Shown here: positions 1 through 7,009 of the stretch, in pieces
How positions within the stretch are numbered: position 1 is the stretch's first letter
How the letters are laid out: each line of letters begins with the position of its first letter
Virus record (IMG/VR): IMGVR_UViG_3300008266_000222
Span: 1-35,219 of that record
Source of the DNA: a virus
Reading direction: 5' to 3' (one strand)
Length of the DNA: 35,219 nt
Translations under genes and position numbers: made by a program
Notes under the pieces: model-generated
Databases searched by the model: none
Seen by the model: the letters and a program-made list of their open reading frames with translations, nothing else
Told to the model about the DNA's origin: nothing

Positions 1-73
1 AAGGTGCGCAAGGCGATGGTGTCAAAGCAAAGCAAGGCAAAGGAGAGAAAGAATGTGTACATGGGGATTTTAA
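1..73 (+). CDS. Possible 3' end of the HTH gene that leaves the right edge (if the molecule is circular)
   Basis: If base 35219 is followed directly by base 1, the HTH gene starting at 34978 stays open through the join. It reads K-RCARRWCQSKARQRRERM and ends at TAA 71-73. The basic, Trp-containing extension is what one would expect after an HTH recognition helix. The stop would overlap the stop of the convergent minus-strand gene (70-312) by three bases, a tidy tail-to-tail arrangement. About 24 open codons is weak evidence, because a random frame stays open that long fairly often. The alternative is that the window was cut from a longer molecule and these bases belong to something else. Confidence 0.35.
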   Translation, partial: RCARRWCQSKARQRRERMCTWGF

Positions 74-312
74 GCGTTGAGCATGGAAACCAAATGCGCG
101 CGTGCCGCAGCGATATCTCTCTCAGAGAGGATGACACCTTCATCCTCAAGGCGACTAATGACTTGCTCCAGTTCGTCTGCCAATTGGAGCGGGCAGAGCC
201 CATCCAGTAAGTCGGAGACACAAAGGGAGGCTCCATTGGGATCAATCATCCAAAAGCGGATGAGAAGCCGATGCGTTACGAGTGGGAGTGGGAAGCAATA
301 GTGGGTTTCCAT
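70..312 (-). CDS. Hypothetical protein, 80 aa, minus strand
   Basis: I do not recognise this protein. It starts at ATG (310-312 on the complement). The C-terminal half looks like a genuine soluble helical protein: LADELEQVISRLEDEGVILS is followed by a second acidic and alanine-rich helix. The N-terminus is more hydrophobic, with several aromatic residues. It lies 20 bp downstream of another small minus-strand gene (333-470), so the two probably form an operon transcribed away from the structured region at 471-1201. No clear Shine-Dalgarno sequence precedes it. An open frame on the plus strand (4-210) covers part of the same DNA but looks less protein-like. It could be an early or host-takeover gene, but nothing in the sequence assigns a role. 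Confidence 0.5.
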   Translation of the reverse strand: METHYCFPLPLVTHRLLIRFWMIDPNGASLCVSDLLDGLCPLQLADELEQVISRLEDEGVILSERDIAAARAHLVSMLNA

Positions 313-332
313 AAAGTGTTGAGAGTAAGAGA

Positions 333-470
333 TTAATAGGCAAAATCGACATCAACGCCAAGCTCAGCACTAAGATGCTTGCAATGCTCAAGCGCCTCTT
401 GATCAGAGGCAAAATCGGCGGATGAGTGGATGTCTTGAGAATCTCCAATAAAGAAATAGTAAGTAGTCAT
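333..470 (-). CDS. Hypothetical small acidic protein, 45 aa, minus strand
   Basis: I chose the ATG at 468-470 inside a much longer open frame. Everything upstream in that frame translates the purine-rich and CA-repeat DNA into low-complexity Arg/Pro/Cys sequence that is unlikely to be protein. The 45-residue product begins MTTYYFFIGDSQDIHSS and ends in LGVDVDFAY. It is acidic, with a plausible helix DQEALEHCKHLSAELG between two beta-like ends. I recognise no family. A GGGA sits only one base before the ATG, too close for a normal ribosome-binding site. It is the first gene of the minus-strand pair and lies next to phased repeats at 484-523 that could regulate it. Confidence 0.42.
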   Translation of the reverse strand: MTTYYFFIGDSQDIHSSADFASDQEALEHCKHLSAELGVDVDFAY

Positions 471-483
471 GTCCCTATCATCG

Positions 484-523
484 GCAGAAAAACGCAGAAC
501 TTTAGCAGAAAAAGCAGAAAAAA
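484..523. repeat. Four helically phased GCAGAAAAA direct repeats
   Basis: GCAGAAAAA occurs at 484-492, 505-513 and 514-522, with a shorter GCAGAA copy at 494-499. Start-to-start distances are 10, 11 and 9 bp, so every copy faces the same side of the helix. They lie 14-53 bp upstream of the minus-strand start at 470, the expected place for operator or activator sites. Confidence 0.6.
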
Positions 524-526
524 CAC

Positions 527-545
527 TGCGCCAACGTAAGGCGCA
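527..545 (-). terminator. Terminator-like stem-loop (minus strand)
   Basis: TGCGCC (527-532) and GGCGCA (540-545) form a perfect 6-bp dyad with a 7-base loop. Read on the minus strand, the hairpin is followed after GTG by a run of six T. That is an intrinsic-terminator layout, although the stem is short. It could stop or attenuate transcription entering the minus-strand genes. It could equally be a protein-binding dyad beside the phased repeats. Confidence 0.4.
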
Positions 546-639
546 CAAAACAAGGTAAATGCGCGCGCGAAAAAATTGGAGAGCGCGACCTGGGCGGAAA
601 GCGGGCATGCGCGAGAGGAGCATGAGAGGCGAGAGGCGA

Positions 640-784
640 AGAGAACGCAAGGGGAAGCGCGAAGGCGGAGCGCGAAGGGGAACGGAAGGAGGAGTAAGCA
701 GGGGAACGAAGGGGAAGGTAGGGGAACAGTAAAAGGGGAGTAGGGAAACGACAGGGGAACAATAGGGGAGAGTAGTAGGGGAAC
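640..784. repeat. Purine-rich tract with five AGGGGAAC copies
   Basis: The plus strand is overwhelmingly purine here. The 8-mer AGGGGAAC occurs exactly at 676, 700, 720, 753 and 777, with degenerate copies such as AGGGGAAG at 710 and AGGGGAG at 734 and 764. Two of the spacings are exactly 24 bp. The repeats could be iterons bound by a phage initiator. The polypurine strand could also form triplex DNA or an R-loop. Confidence 0.6.
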
Positions 785-808
785 GCGTTTTGCCACCAAT
801 CCGGCTTC

Positions 809-857
809 GCGAGGCCTCGCAATCGTCCAACCTGCACTCGCGAGGCGGTTTCCTCGC
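809..857. repeat. 12-bp palindrome plus hairpin sharing a CGCGAGGC motif
   Basis: GCGAGGCCTCGC (809-820) is a perfect 12-bp palindrome. GCGAGG (840-845) and CCTCGC (852-857) form a stem around the 6-base loop CGGTTT. The 9-mer TCGCGAGGC is repeated directly at 807-815 and 838-846. No T-run follows, so protein binding or cruciform formation is more likely than termination. Confidence 0.5.
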
Positions 858-880
858 CTCCGCTCCAACGGTGGAAAGAC

Positions 881-960
881 CGCATGCGCACACGTATGCG
901 CACACGCGCACACGCACACACACGCACACACGCGCACACGTACGCACGCACACGCACACG
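881..960. repeat. 80 bp of uninterrupted alternating purine-pyrimidine (Z-DNA-prone)
   Basis: Every dinucleotide step from 881 to 960 alternates purine and pyrimidine. Most are CA or CG, with rare TA steps. A second 14-bp alternating stretch lies near 971-984, after a G-rich interruption. Alternating CG/CA DNA is the classic left-handed (Z) DNA former under negative supercoiling. It borders a run of G residues and lies inside the gene-free region. Confidence 0.7.
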
Positions 961-1094
961 GGGGGGCGGGGGTGCGCGCGTATGAAAAGTTGTCGACGAC
1001 GACGCATACCCCCCCCTAGGAAAAATGCAGCTACGTGAGGCTTTTTGTTGTGCTGGTGGTGGTGGAGGGTGTACGGACGGTGGTGGTCAGGTTT

Positions 1095-1187
1095 GAGAAA
1101 AGGAACACCGGGGTTGGTATATTTGCCGCTTGTGGAAGCAAGTTGACGGTACTGTGTTGCTGTCTGGTCCCGGTGTTTTCTCTTTTT
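1095..1187 (+). promoter_or_regulatory. Long inverted repeat with T-run, upstream of the 129-aa gene
   Basis: AACACCGGG (1104-1112) pairs perfectly with CCCGGTGTT (1169-1177). Beyond a 4-base bulge the stem continues GAGAA (1095-1099) with TTCTC (1178-1182). Five T residues follow at 1183-1187. The enclosed 56 bases contain at least one small hairpin (CTTG/CAAG near 1129-1142). It could be a leader RNA or a long-looped terminator just before the start codon at 1202. Confidence 0.4.
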
Positions 1188-1201
1188 GACGTTGTGAATG
1201 T

Positions 1202-1591
1202 ATGAGTGACGTAAAATTTGGGGTGTACGAGCGTGCGGTTAAGGCATTGTTGGGTGACAAGTACGCACTTGAGAAGTTTGTGGAGGGTGTGGATTACAAA
1301 AGGATGCGGGTGCGGATTGGGACCAGGGTGATGTTTCGCAATGATATTTTGGAGAGTATCGGAGGGGAGCGAGTTATGGTTTCCCCGGCACAACCGGCTG
1401 AGCAGAGCGAACCGCAGAAGCAAGGGGACGAGGTACAGGAGGCTGTGGTAACGCAGCGGTATCCCAATCCGAGGTATGTGAACACGACGATTGGACGTGT
1501 GTTTGTGGGAGGAAAGTCTGTGAAGCTCGGCCAGAAGATTCGGGTTCGCAATAGCGAATTGGCCTTAAAACCCGTAAGTTATTTGGGTTGA
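1202..1591 (+). CDS. Hypothetical protein, 129 aa (upstream of terminase)
   Basis: I do not recognise this protein. The N-terminal half (residues 1-58) is basic and mixed alpha/beta, around KRMRVRIGTRVMFRNDILE. A Gln/Glu-rich linker follows at about residues 60-80. The C-terminal part has beta-rich sequence around RVFVGGKSVKLGQKIRVRNS. It is the first plus-strand gene, sits upstream of the large terminase across a 496-bp gap, and could be a small terminase subunit or a DNA-binding regulator. No obvious terminase-small-subunit HTH is visible, so I leave it unnamed. There is no Shine-Dalgarno sequence before the ATG. The codon pattern and lack of an overlapping alternative make the gene itself convincing. 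Confidence 0.75.
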   Translation: MSDVKFGVYERAVKALLGDKYALEKFVEGVDYKRMRVRIGTRVMFRNDILESIGGERVMVSPAQPAEQSEPQKQGDEVQEAVVTQRYPNPRYVNTTIGRVFVGGKSVKLGQKIRVRNSELALKPVSYLG

Positions 1592-1663
1592 GTCGGTAAA
1601 AAACCAGCCTCAAGTTTATTCTCTTTAGACTTTCTCTTACTATTGACTCTCTTGTTCCCGTCT

Positions 1664-1728
1664 TTTCCCCTCCGGTATCTGTGTTATTCCCCTTTCACTT
1701 GTGTATTCACCGGGTCTCGGAGGGGAAA
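1664..1728. repeat. 11-bp inverted repeat
   Basis: TTTCCCCTCCG (1664-1674) is the exact reverse complement of CGGAGGGGAAA (1718-1728), with 43 bases between. Its GGGGAA core recalls the AGGGGAAC repeats at 676-784, here in opposite orientations, so one protein might recognise both places. Confidence 0.5.
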
Positions 1729-1760
1729 CTCAACCAGGCAGGGAAGAGCTTGGAGAAGAG

Positions 1761-1811
1761 CATAGTACCCCCAAGACTCAGCATTACTGCCTATCTTGGG
1801 GGAGTACTATG
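1761..1811 (+). promoter_or_regulatory. Strong 16-bp hairpin enclosing a start codon
   Basis: CATAGTACCCCCAAGA (1761-1776) pairs over all 16 positions with the right arm at 1794-1811 (TCTTGGGGG, a two-base AG bulge, then TACTATG). The loop is 17 bases. The last three bases of the right arm are an ATG that opens a ten-codon frame ending at 1841. There is no T-run. It is the strongest local hairpin I found and could act in RNA regulation or as a packaging signal. Confidence 0.6.
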
Positions 1812-1932
1812 AACAAAAAAGGAGAGGAACAACCAGTGTAGGTTTTCGCCTGTCGTGTCGCATTACAGTCGTGCAGAAATGGCTACCCGTTCAAGGATCT
1901 GCTTGGCACTCTCGTGGCCTGACTGTCAGTAC

Positions 1933-1962
1933 TCTGTGATTTTGAGGCCATCACAGATTTTT
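1933..1962 (+). terminator. Candidate rho-independent terminator
   Basis: TCTGTGAT (1933-1940) and ATCACAGA (1950-1957) form a perfect 8-bp stem with a 9-base loop, directly followed by TTTTT (1958-1962). The stem is not GC-rich, so strength is uncertain. It could end transcripts from the 1202 gene before terL. Confidence 0.5.
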
Positions 1963-1964
1963 AA

Positions 1965-1988
1965 TCCAGCCCAAGGGGTATGGCTGGA
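1965..1988 (+). other. Second stem-loop adjoining the terminator-like hairpin
   Basis: TCCAGCC (1965-1971) pairs with GGCTGGA (1982-1988) around a 10-base loop. It begins three bases after the T-run of the previous hairpin, so the two may belong to one folded RNA. Confidence 0.45.
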
Positions 1989-2087
1989 ACCATTGAGTCG
2001 CCCGTGCGTCCGATTGTTTCAGGTTGCGCAGAGGGTACACGACAAGCTATAGGCTTGCGGGCAGAATCATCATCGAAAAACTGATCT

Positions 2088-3836
2088 ATGTCAACGGAAA
2101 CAGAGAGAAAATTTGAGGAGATTGACCAGCGGGAGAAGCTTATTCAGAAGATTCTGAAGTTTCCGATGCAGGAGCATCCTTTGTTTCCGGCTCCGAACGA
2201 GGAGCAGAGGCGACAGATGGTGGCGAATGTGGGGACGGAGCAGGTGATGCGGATGTTTTTGGCAAGGGAACAGAGGATTCGAGCGGAGCAGGATGATCCT
2301 TATCGGTATGGCTCGGAATTGGCGACTTGGCCGGATGCTGATGATTTGCTCAACCGTTTTAACGAGATTCTTGTGTTGGGAGGGAACCGGGCAGGTAAAA
2401 CGGAGTGGGCAGCCAAACGTGTGGCTCAAGCTTTTGTGGGGATGGATTTGAATGGAAAGATGCCGGCATGGGTCAAGGAGAGGAGCCAGAAGCGTGGCAT
2501 CAACATTTGGTGTCTGCACACAACTCACATGACGAGTGTGGCGATGCAGCAGAATGTTTTTCACAAGTATCTGCCGAAAGAGTTGAAGGAGGCAAAGCGC
2601 ACTCAACAGATTCAGTTGAGTTGGTCGCAAAAGAACGGGTTTACCGACAACACAGCAGTGTACCAGAAGAACCAGATTTGGTTTTTGAACTACAGCCAGG
2701 ACATTAAGGTGGTGGAAGGTGGAGAAGTAGACATTGTCTGGTGTGACGAGTTGGTGCCGCAGGATTGGCTGGAAACACTTCGTTACCGGTTGATCACAAG
2801 ATCAGGGAAGTTGCTTGTGACCTTTACGCCGATTCTTGGGTACACTCAGGTTGTAAAAGAATTTATCACGACAGCAAAAGTGACGGACTACAAGGAGTCT
2901 GAGCTTTTGCCGGAGAACAATGTGATTGGAGTGCCAAAAGGGCACATGCCTTACCGGGCAGAAGGGGTGTACGGAAAGCACGGTGTGATTTGGTTTCATT
3001 CCAAACTAAATCCGTACAACAACTGGGAACGGATGAAACAGACGCTTCGGGGCCGAAGCAGTCACGACATCAAGATTCGTGCGTATGGCTGGGCAGATCA
3101 GACAGCGGGCAGCCAGTTCCCAATGTTTGGGGATGTAAACATTTTTAAGGGAAGTGTGACGGAAGTTGTTCCGGAAGGAACTAACTACATGGTGGCTGAT
3201 CCTGCTGGAGCCCGGAACTGGTTTATGATTTGGGCTAGAGTAGATGCTTACGGGATTATCTGGGTGTACCGAGAGTGGCCGGACCAAAGTTACGGAGAGT
3301 GGGCCTTACCTTCGGAACGACCGGACGGAAAGCCTGGCCCTGCTCAACGCAGTGGAGCTGGTCGTGGAGTCAACGAGTACACGGATCTTGTCTGGTCCCT
3401 TGAGACACACGAAGACAGGGAGGAAGAAATTGCGGAGCGATATATTGACCCTAGAAGTGCTGGATCTGAAGTGACCACCAAAGAAGGTGGAATTACATTG
3501 TTGGACTTGATTGCCAACGCCGATAATCCGCTGCATTTTATACCTTCAGCCGGGGTAAGCGTGGATGAGCGAGTGCTCGTGATTAACGATCTTTTGTGTT
3601 ATGACAGAGATTTGCCGGTAGAAATTGGCAAGAATCATCCAAAGTTGATGATCCATGAGAGCTGTCAGAACTTGATTTACAGCATGCGAGAATGGACAGG
3701 AGCAGACGGGCAAAAGGGAGCCAGCAAAGACCCGATTGATGCTCTTGGGTACTTGGTAGTGATGCAGCCAAGATACTACGGGGGAGAAAGCTGGCAAAGA
3801 CAGATGCAAGAAATGGCTCGATGTGGCTCCTATTGA
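2088..3836 (+). CDS. terL: Terminase large subunit (DNA-packaging ATPase and nuclease)
   Basis: This is the packaging motor: it hydrolyses ATP to pump DNA through the portal and cuts the concatemer. At 582 aa it has the full family layout. The Walker A motif is GGNRAGKT at residues 98-105. Walker B is VDIVWCDE at 214-221, with the catalytic Glu following the Asp. The RNase H-like nuclease domain starts near 365, with candidate metal ligands D371 (VADPAG), D454 (YIDPR) and D549 (DPIDALGY). A short acidic and basic helical N-terminus precedes the ATPase. The portal follows after 34 bp. There is no Shine-Dalgarno sequence before the ATG. The exact packaging type (cos or headful) cannot be told from the protein without comparison. 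Confidence 0.95.
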   Translation: MSTETERKFEEIDQREKLIQKILKFPMQEHPLFPAPNEEQRRQMVANVGTEQVMRMFLAREQRIRAEQDDPYRYGSELATWPDADDLLNRFNEILVLGGNRAGKTEWAAKRVAQAFVGMDLNGKMPAWVKERSQKRGINIWCLHTTHMTSVAMQQNVFHKYLPKELKEAKRTQQIQLSWSQKNGFTDNTAVYQKNQIWFLNYSQDIKVVEGGEVDIVWCDELVPQDWLETLRYRLITRSGKLLVTFTPILGYTQVVKEFITTAKVTDYKESELLPENNVIGVPKGHMPYRAEGVYGKHGVIWFHSKLNPYNNWERMKQTLRGRSSHDIKIRAYGWADQTAGSQFPMFGDVNIFKGSVTEVVPEGTNYMVADPAGARNWFMIWARVDAYGIIWVYREWPDQSYGEWALPSERPDGKPGPAQRSGAGRGVNEYTDLVWSLETHEDREEEIAERYIDPRSAGSEVTTKEGGITLLDLIANADNPLHFIPSAGVSVDERVLVINDLLCYDRDLPVEIGKNHPKLMIHESCQNLIYSMREWTGADGQKGASKDPIDALGYLVVMQPRYYGGESWQRQMQEMARCGSY

Positions 3837-3870
3837 CCTTTCACATAAATTCACGTAATTTGACGTAAAT

Positions 3871-5991
3871 ATGTACTCGGCTTCTTCTGATCCGCTGGCT
3901 ATTGCCACAAATATCCCTGATGTTGGCGATCTTTTGAGCGAGTACAACCGGGCAATGATCAACTCGACGCAGGGAAACCTAACGACGAAGTATGATGATG
4001 TTCGTTTTGCGAGGTGGGCTGGACAGAGTGAGGACGGCAAAAAGCACAGCAATCTTCGCAACGACGGAGATCCGGCGTGGCCGTTTGAAGGGGCTAGCGA
4101 CGTTCGCAACAGGCTGATTGACAGCACCTGTAACGAGTTAAGTGGAATGCTTGTGACTGCGTTTGAGCGGGCAAACATACGCTCCAGCGGCACAGAGCTT
4201 CAGGACACAAATATAAGCGGGATTGCAACAACGCTATTGCGTTGGATTCGAGACAATAAGATGCCGCTTGAGTTGCGCAGGGAAGCGGAGTTGGGAGCGC
4301 AGTACGCTTTTCAGTATGGATGGACTGCGTTTTTTGTAGGGTGGAGACAAAACATCAGCAAACGGTCGCAGCCGTTTAGCATGGAACAAGTGTTGCAGGC
4401 AGCACAGGTGTCTCAAAGCCCAACGTTGATGCAGTTGCCTCAGCTTATTGTAGATCAAGCTGAAGAGGCTGCGGTTATTTTGCAGACAGCAATTCCGGGG
4501 CTGACGCTTAAAGAGGCTAAAAGGATGGTCAAAGAGTTGGCTGAGACAGGTCAGACAACGCGAGACGAAGAGTATGTCAGCAAGAATTTGCCTGAGATTA
4601 TTGCGTTGAAGCCTTGGGATGAGGTCATTTTTCCGCCTGAAACAGCAGATTTGCAGCGATCTAGGGTAATTTTTCGTCGGACATGGATGTCTGAGGTGGA
4701 GATTCGTGAAAAAATCACGACAGAAGGATGGAACAAGGAATGGGTGGAGCTGGCGGTACAGATGGCTGGCAAAAGCAGTACCATGTACAACATGGACTTG
4801 TTGCCCAGTACAGAAATGCTGGTGTACAACGACCTCAACTACAAAAACATGATTGAGGTGGTGTATTGCTACACCAAGAGTTTGGATGGAACAGCTCCGT
4901 GCATTTATTACACGGTGATTTGTCCACAGGCAGCGGTGGATCACCGTGGAGACCCGATCTCGTATGCTATTCACGAGAGGCTAGATTACGCGCATGGAGA
5001 GTATCCCTTTGTTGAGTTTCGTCGTGAGTGCATTCGTCGGGCTATTTTTGACACTCGTGGTGTTCCGGAACTTGCATCCACCGATCAAGACGAGATCAAG
5101 GCACAACACGACTCGATCCGGGATCACACGGCCTTTTCCACTCTTCCGCCCATCAAGGTCGTCAAACGAATTGGTGCCATCAACAAGATCGGACCGGGCG
5201 TACAGATCCCGGTGGTAAATCCGAGTGATTACACCTTTATGGATCCACCGGCGCGCCAGCCCACTGTGGCGTTTGAGTTGATCCAGCGAGTGGAGGCAAA
5301 TCATGCGGCTTATTTTGGAACGGCAAATCCAAACGTAGATCCGCGTAAGACACAGTTGCTCCAGCAGATGCTGGTCAACACTTGGCTTTTGACCTGGAGG
5401 ACCATTTTCCGGCAGATGTTCAGCTTGTGTTGCCAGTACATGAGCCCTGCTGAAATCGAGCGAATTACTGGAGGACAGTTGCCTCAGAATTTGTCTGACA
5501 TCCACAACGAGTTTGATCTTACGGTCAAGTTTGACATCAACGACCTTGATAAAGAGTACATTTCTCAGAAGATTGATTTTCTCACTAAGGTAGCTCAGTT
5601 GGATACGGGCGGCGTTTTGAACCGAAACAAGCTCACTGAGATGATGATTCGAGCGATTGCGCCAGAGGTAGCGCAAGAGTTGATCTTGAATCCGCAGGAT
5701 GCAGGTCGCCAGATGTTCAAAGACGTTCAGTCAGACATTGCGCTGATGCTGCTTGGGAACGAGGCGTTGTATCAGGAGAACGATCCGGCAGCTCAGACAA
5801 AACTTCAGTACGCCCAGCAGATCATACAGGCAAATCCGAAGGCGCAAGCTGCTCTTCAGCAGGACCAAAACTTCCAGGCTTTGTTCCAAAACTACGTAAA
5901 GAGCCTTCAGATGAGTGTGATGCAGCAGCAGAACGCTCAGATTGGCCGGATTGGCGTAACTCCTGTGGCTCAACAACAAGCTCAAGCTTGA
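3871..5991 (+). CDS. Portal protein
   Basis: This 706-aa protein would form the ring at one head vertex through which DNA enters and leaves. The call rests on position directly after terL, on length typical of large podovirus portals, and on portal-like content. The early motif PFEGASDVRNRLIDS (from about residue 70) is typical of these proteins, as is the central segment with GVPELASTDQDEIKAQHDS. The C-terminus is a Gln/Ala-rich helical barrel-like tail (about 600-706). It ends TGA, T, ATG into the next gene, the first of several such one-base junctions. No truncation or frameshift is evident. Confidence 0.88.
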   Translation: MYSASSDPLAIATNIPDVGDLLSEYNRAMINSTQGNLTTKYDDVRFARWAGQSEDGKKHSNLRNDGDPAWPFEGASDVRNRLIDSTCNELSGMLVTAFERANIRSSGTELQDTNISGIATTLLRWIRDNKMPLELRREAELGAQYAFQYGWTAFFVGWRQNISKRSQPFSMEQVLQAAQVSQSPTLMQLPQLIVDQAEEAAVILQTAIPGLTLKEAKRMVKELAETGQTTRDEEYVSKNLPEIIALKPWDEVIFPPETADLQRSRVIFRRTWMSEVEIREKITTEGWNKEWVELAVQMAGKSSTMYNMDLLPSTEMLVYNDLNYKNMIEVVYCYTKSLDGTAPCIYYTVICPQAAVDHRGDPISYAIHERLDYAHGEYPFVEFRRECIRRAIFDTRGVPELASTDQDEIKAQHDSIRDHTAFSTLPPIKVVKRIGAINKIGPGVQIPVVNPSDYTFMDPPARQPTVAFELIQRVEANHAAYFGTANPNVDPRKTQLLQQMLVNTWLLTWRTIFRQMFSLCCQYMSPAEIERITGGQLPQNLSDIHNEFDLTVKFDINDLDKEYISQKIDFLTKVAQLDTGGVLNRNKLTEMMIRAIAPEVAQELILNPQDAGRQMFKDVQSDIALMLLGNEALYQENDPAAQTKLQYAQQIIQANPKAQAALQQDQNFQALFQNYVKSLQMSVMQQQNAQIGRIGVTPVAQQQAQA

Positions 5992-5992
5992 T

Positions 5993-7009
5993 ATGGCCAA
6001 AGCTCCTCAAAAGAAGCAGGGAAAGCAAGTAACGCTAACTGCGTATGAAAAGCAAATTATCGAAGATAATATTTTTCGAGGCAATAAAAGTTACAAAGAT
6101 CTTCTTGCTTACGCTCAACAGTTTAACGAGCTTAATTCAACCAAAGCTAGTGAGGCTAGGTTTCCGGCTCCGTTAAGTATTTCTGCTCAAGAAGCGTTTT
6201 CTCCTTATTACGGCAGCGATTATGAGCGACAGCAAGCTGCTGCTGCTGAATACGCAAGACAACTTGCAGTTGCAGAGGCTCAAGCAAACAGCAAGCCGCT
6301 TGTTCAGATTGATCCAAAGTATTACGAGGAGCTTCAGCGGAAAGTTCCTGTAAGAACCGCAGAAGTCTCTCCACACTACAATGCAACAAGGGATCAACTT
6401 GTTCTTCCAACGCCTGTTGAACTGGCAGACCGTCACTTGTCGTATACCGACCAAACATTAGCAATGAACAACTTTGGCTCCAGACAAGATTTAGCAAAAA
6501 CTTTTAAAGAAAAACTTGGAAATTATTATAGGGACATTGCAGAACACGAGGCTGGTCACATTGCAGACAAGTATGTGCAGTTTGCAAAAACAGATTTAGG
6601 GTCACCAGATCAAAGATACAATTTTCCAAAATTTGATTATGGATACATGGGGAAAGAAGATCATTTGGTAACTGGGCTTGGAAAAGTTCAGAGGGAACTT
6701 TACGCAAAGACTGGAGCAAGAATTGAATCTCCAGATCAGTTTAAGCAGTTTGTTTTAGATCTAGCAAAAGCCGAAAACACTGAAGAGGCAATTTCTGGCT
6801 TTTCGGAAGAAGCAAAGCGTTCACTTCGCCCACAGATTAAAAATGCAAAAGAAGTTCAAGATTATTACAATCAATTAGATATTTCTAAAAAAAGCTGGTT
6901 TAAAATTTCACCAGCAATACCCAGAAAGCAGTTGGATTTTCTTGAAAAAAGCGCACAACTGATGCCAGCCCTTGTTCAGACAGGCACGCGCAACAAGTCA
7001 TCTGTATGA
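5993..7009 (+). CDS. Putative zincin-type metallopeptidase in the prohead-protease position
   Basis: This 338-aa protein carries HEAGH at residues 185-189 in the context DIAEHEAGHIADKYV, a classic HExxH zinc metallopeptidase signature in a predicted helix. A downstream glutamate that could be the third ligand may lie in the helix beginning KEDHLVTGLGK (about 221-231), but I cannot fix it. The N-terminal 100 residues are Gln/Ala-rich and helical. It sits between portal and scaffold, the slot where many phages encode the head maturation protease. Digestion of scaffold or other virion proteins is therefore a reasonable hypothesis. A toxin-like or muralytic metallopeptidase carried in the virion is an alternative. 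Its codon use is somewhat more AT-rich than the flanking portal. Confidence 0.6.
   Translation: MAKAPQKKQGKQVTLTAYEKQIIEDNIFRGNKSYKDLLAYAQQFNELNSTKASEARFPAPLSISAQEAFSPYYGSDYERQQAAAAEYARQLAVAEAQANSKPLVQIDPKYYEELQRKVPVRTAEVSPHYNATRDQLVLPTPVELADRHLSYTDQTLAMNNFGSRQDLAKTFKEKLGNYYRDIAEHEAGHIADKYVQFAKTDLGSPDQRYNFPKFDYGYMGKEDHLVTGLGKVQRELYAKTGARIESPDQFKQFVLDLAKAENTEEAISGFSEEAKRSLRPQIKNAKEVQDYYNQLDISKKSWFKISPAIPRKQLDFLEKSAQLMPALVQTGTRNKSSV

Larger units (their letters stand above)
471..1201. other. Non-coding, structure-rich intergenic region (candidate origin or control region)
   Basis: This 731-bp stretch separates the minus-strand pair from the plus-strand genes. I see no convincing gene in it: its open frames translate simple-sequence DNA. 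In order it holds phased GCAGAAAAA repeats, a terminator-like dyad, a strongly purine-biased tract with repeated AGGGGAAC, a palindrome and hairpin sharing CGCGAGGC, 80 bp of perfect purine-pyrimidine alternation, a G-run near 961-972 facing a C-run near 1009-1016, and a long inverted repeat at 1095-1182. This density of direct repeats and helix-altering sequence between divergent genes is typical of phage origins and control regions. That function is inferred, not shown. Confidence 0.55.
1592..2087. other. Structured intergenic region upstream of terL
   Basis: I see no convincing gene in these 496 bp. It contains at least four strong inverted repeats (listed separately), two of them back to back at 1933-1988. 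A ten-codon frame (MNKKGEEQPV, 1809-1841) starts inside the largest hairpin. A GTG-started frame at 1855-2052 is probably spurious. Location just before the terminase gene fits a cos/pac packaging site or a structured leader RNA, but the sequence does not decide between them. Confidence 0.5.

Noticed and set aside
4-210. Plus-strand frame overlapping the minus-strand 80-aa gene
   Set aside because: Its second half has shadow-like composition. The minus-strand frame reads as a better protein, and joining the ends favours another frame that stops at 73.
471-1038. Long open frames on both strands over the purine-rich and CA-repeat DNA
   Set aside because: Their translations are simple-sequence Arg/Pro/Ser/Phe or His/Thr/Arg tracts that merely mirror the repeats. 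Only the last 45 codons of one minus-strand frame look like protein.
1855-2052. A 65-codon plus-strand frame starting at GTG
   Set aside because: It runs straight through two perfect stem-loops and a T-run, has an atypical amino-acid mix with no recognisable pattern, and no ribosome-binding site. I treat the region as structured non-coding DNA.
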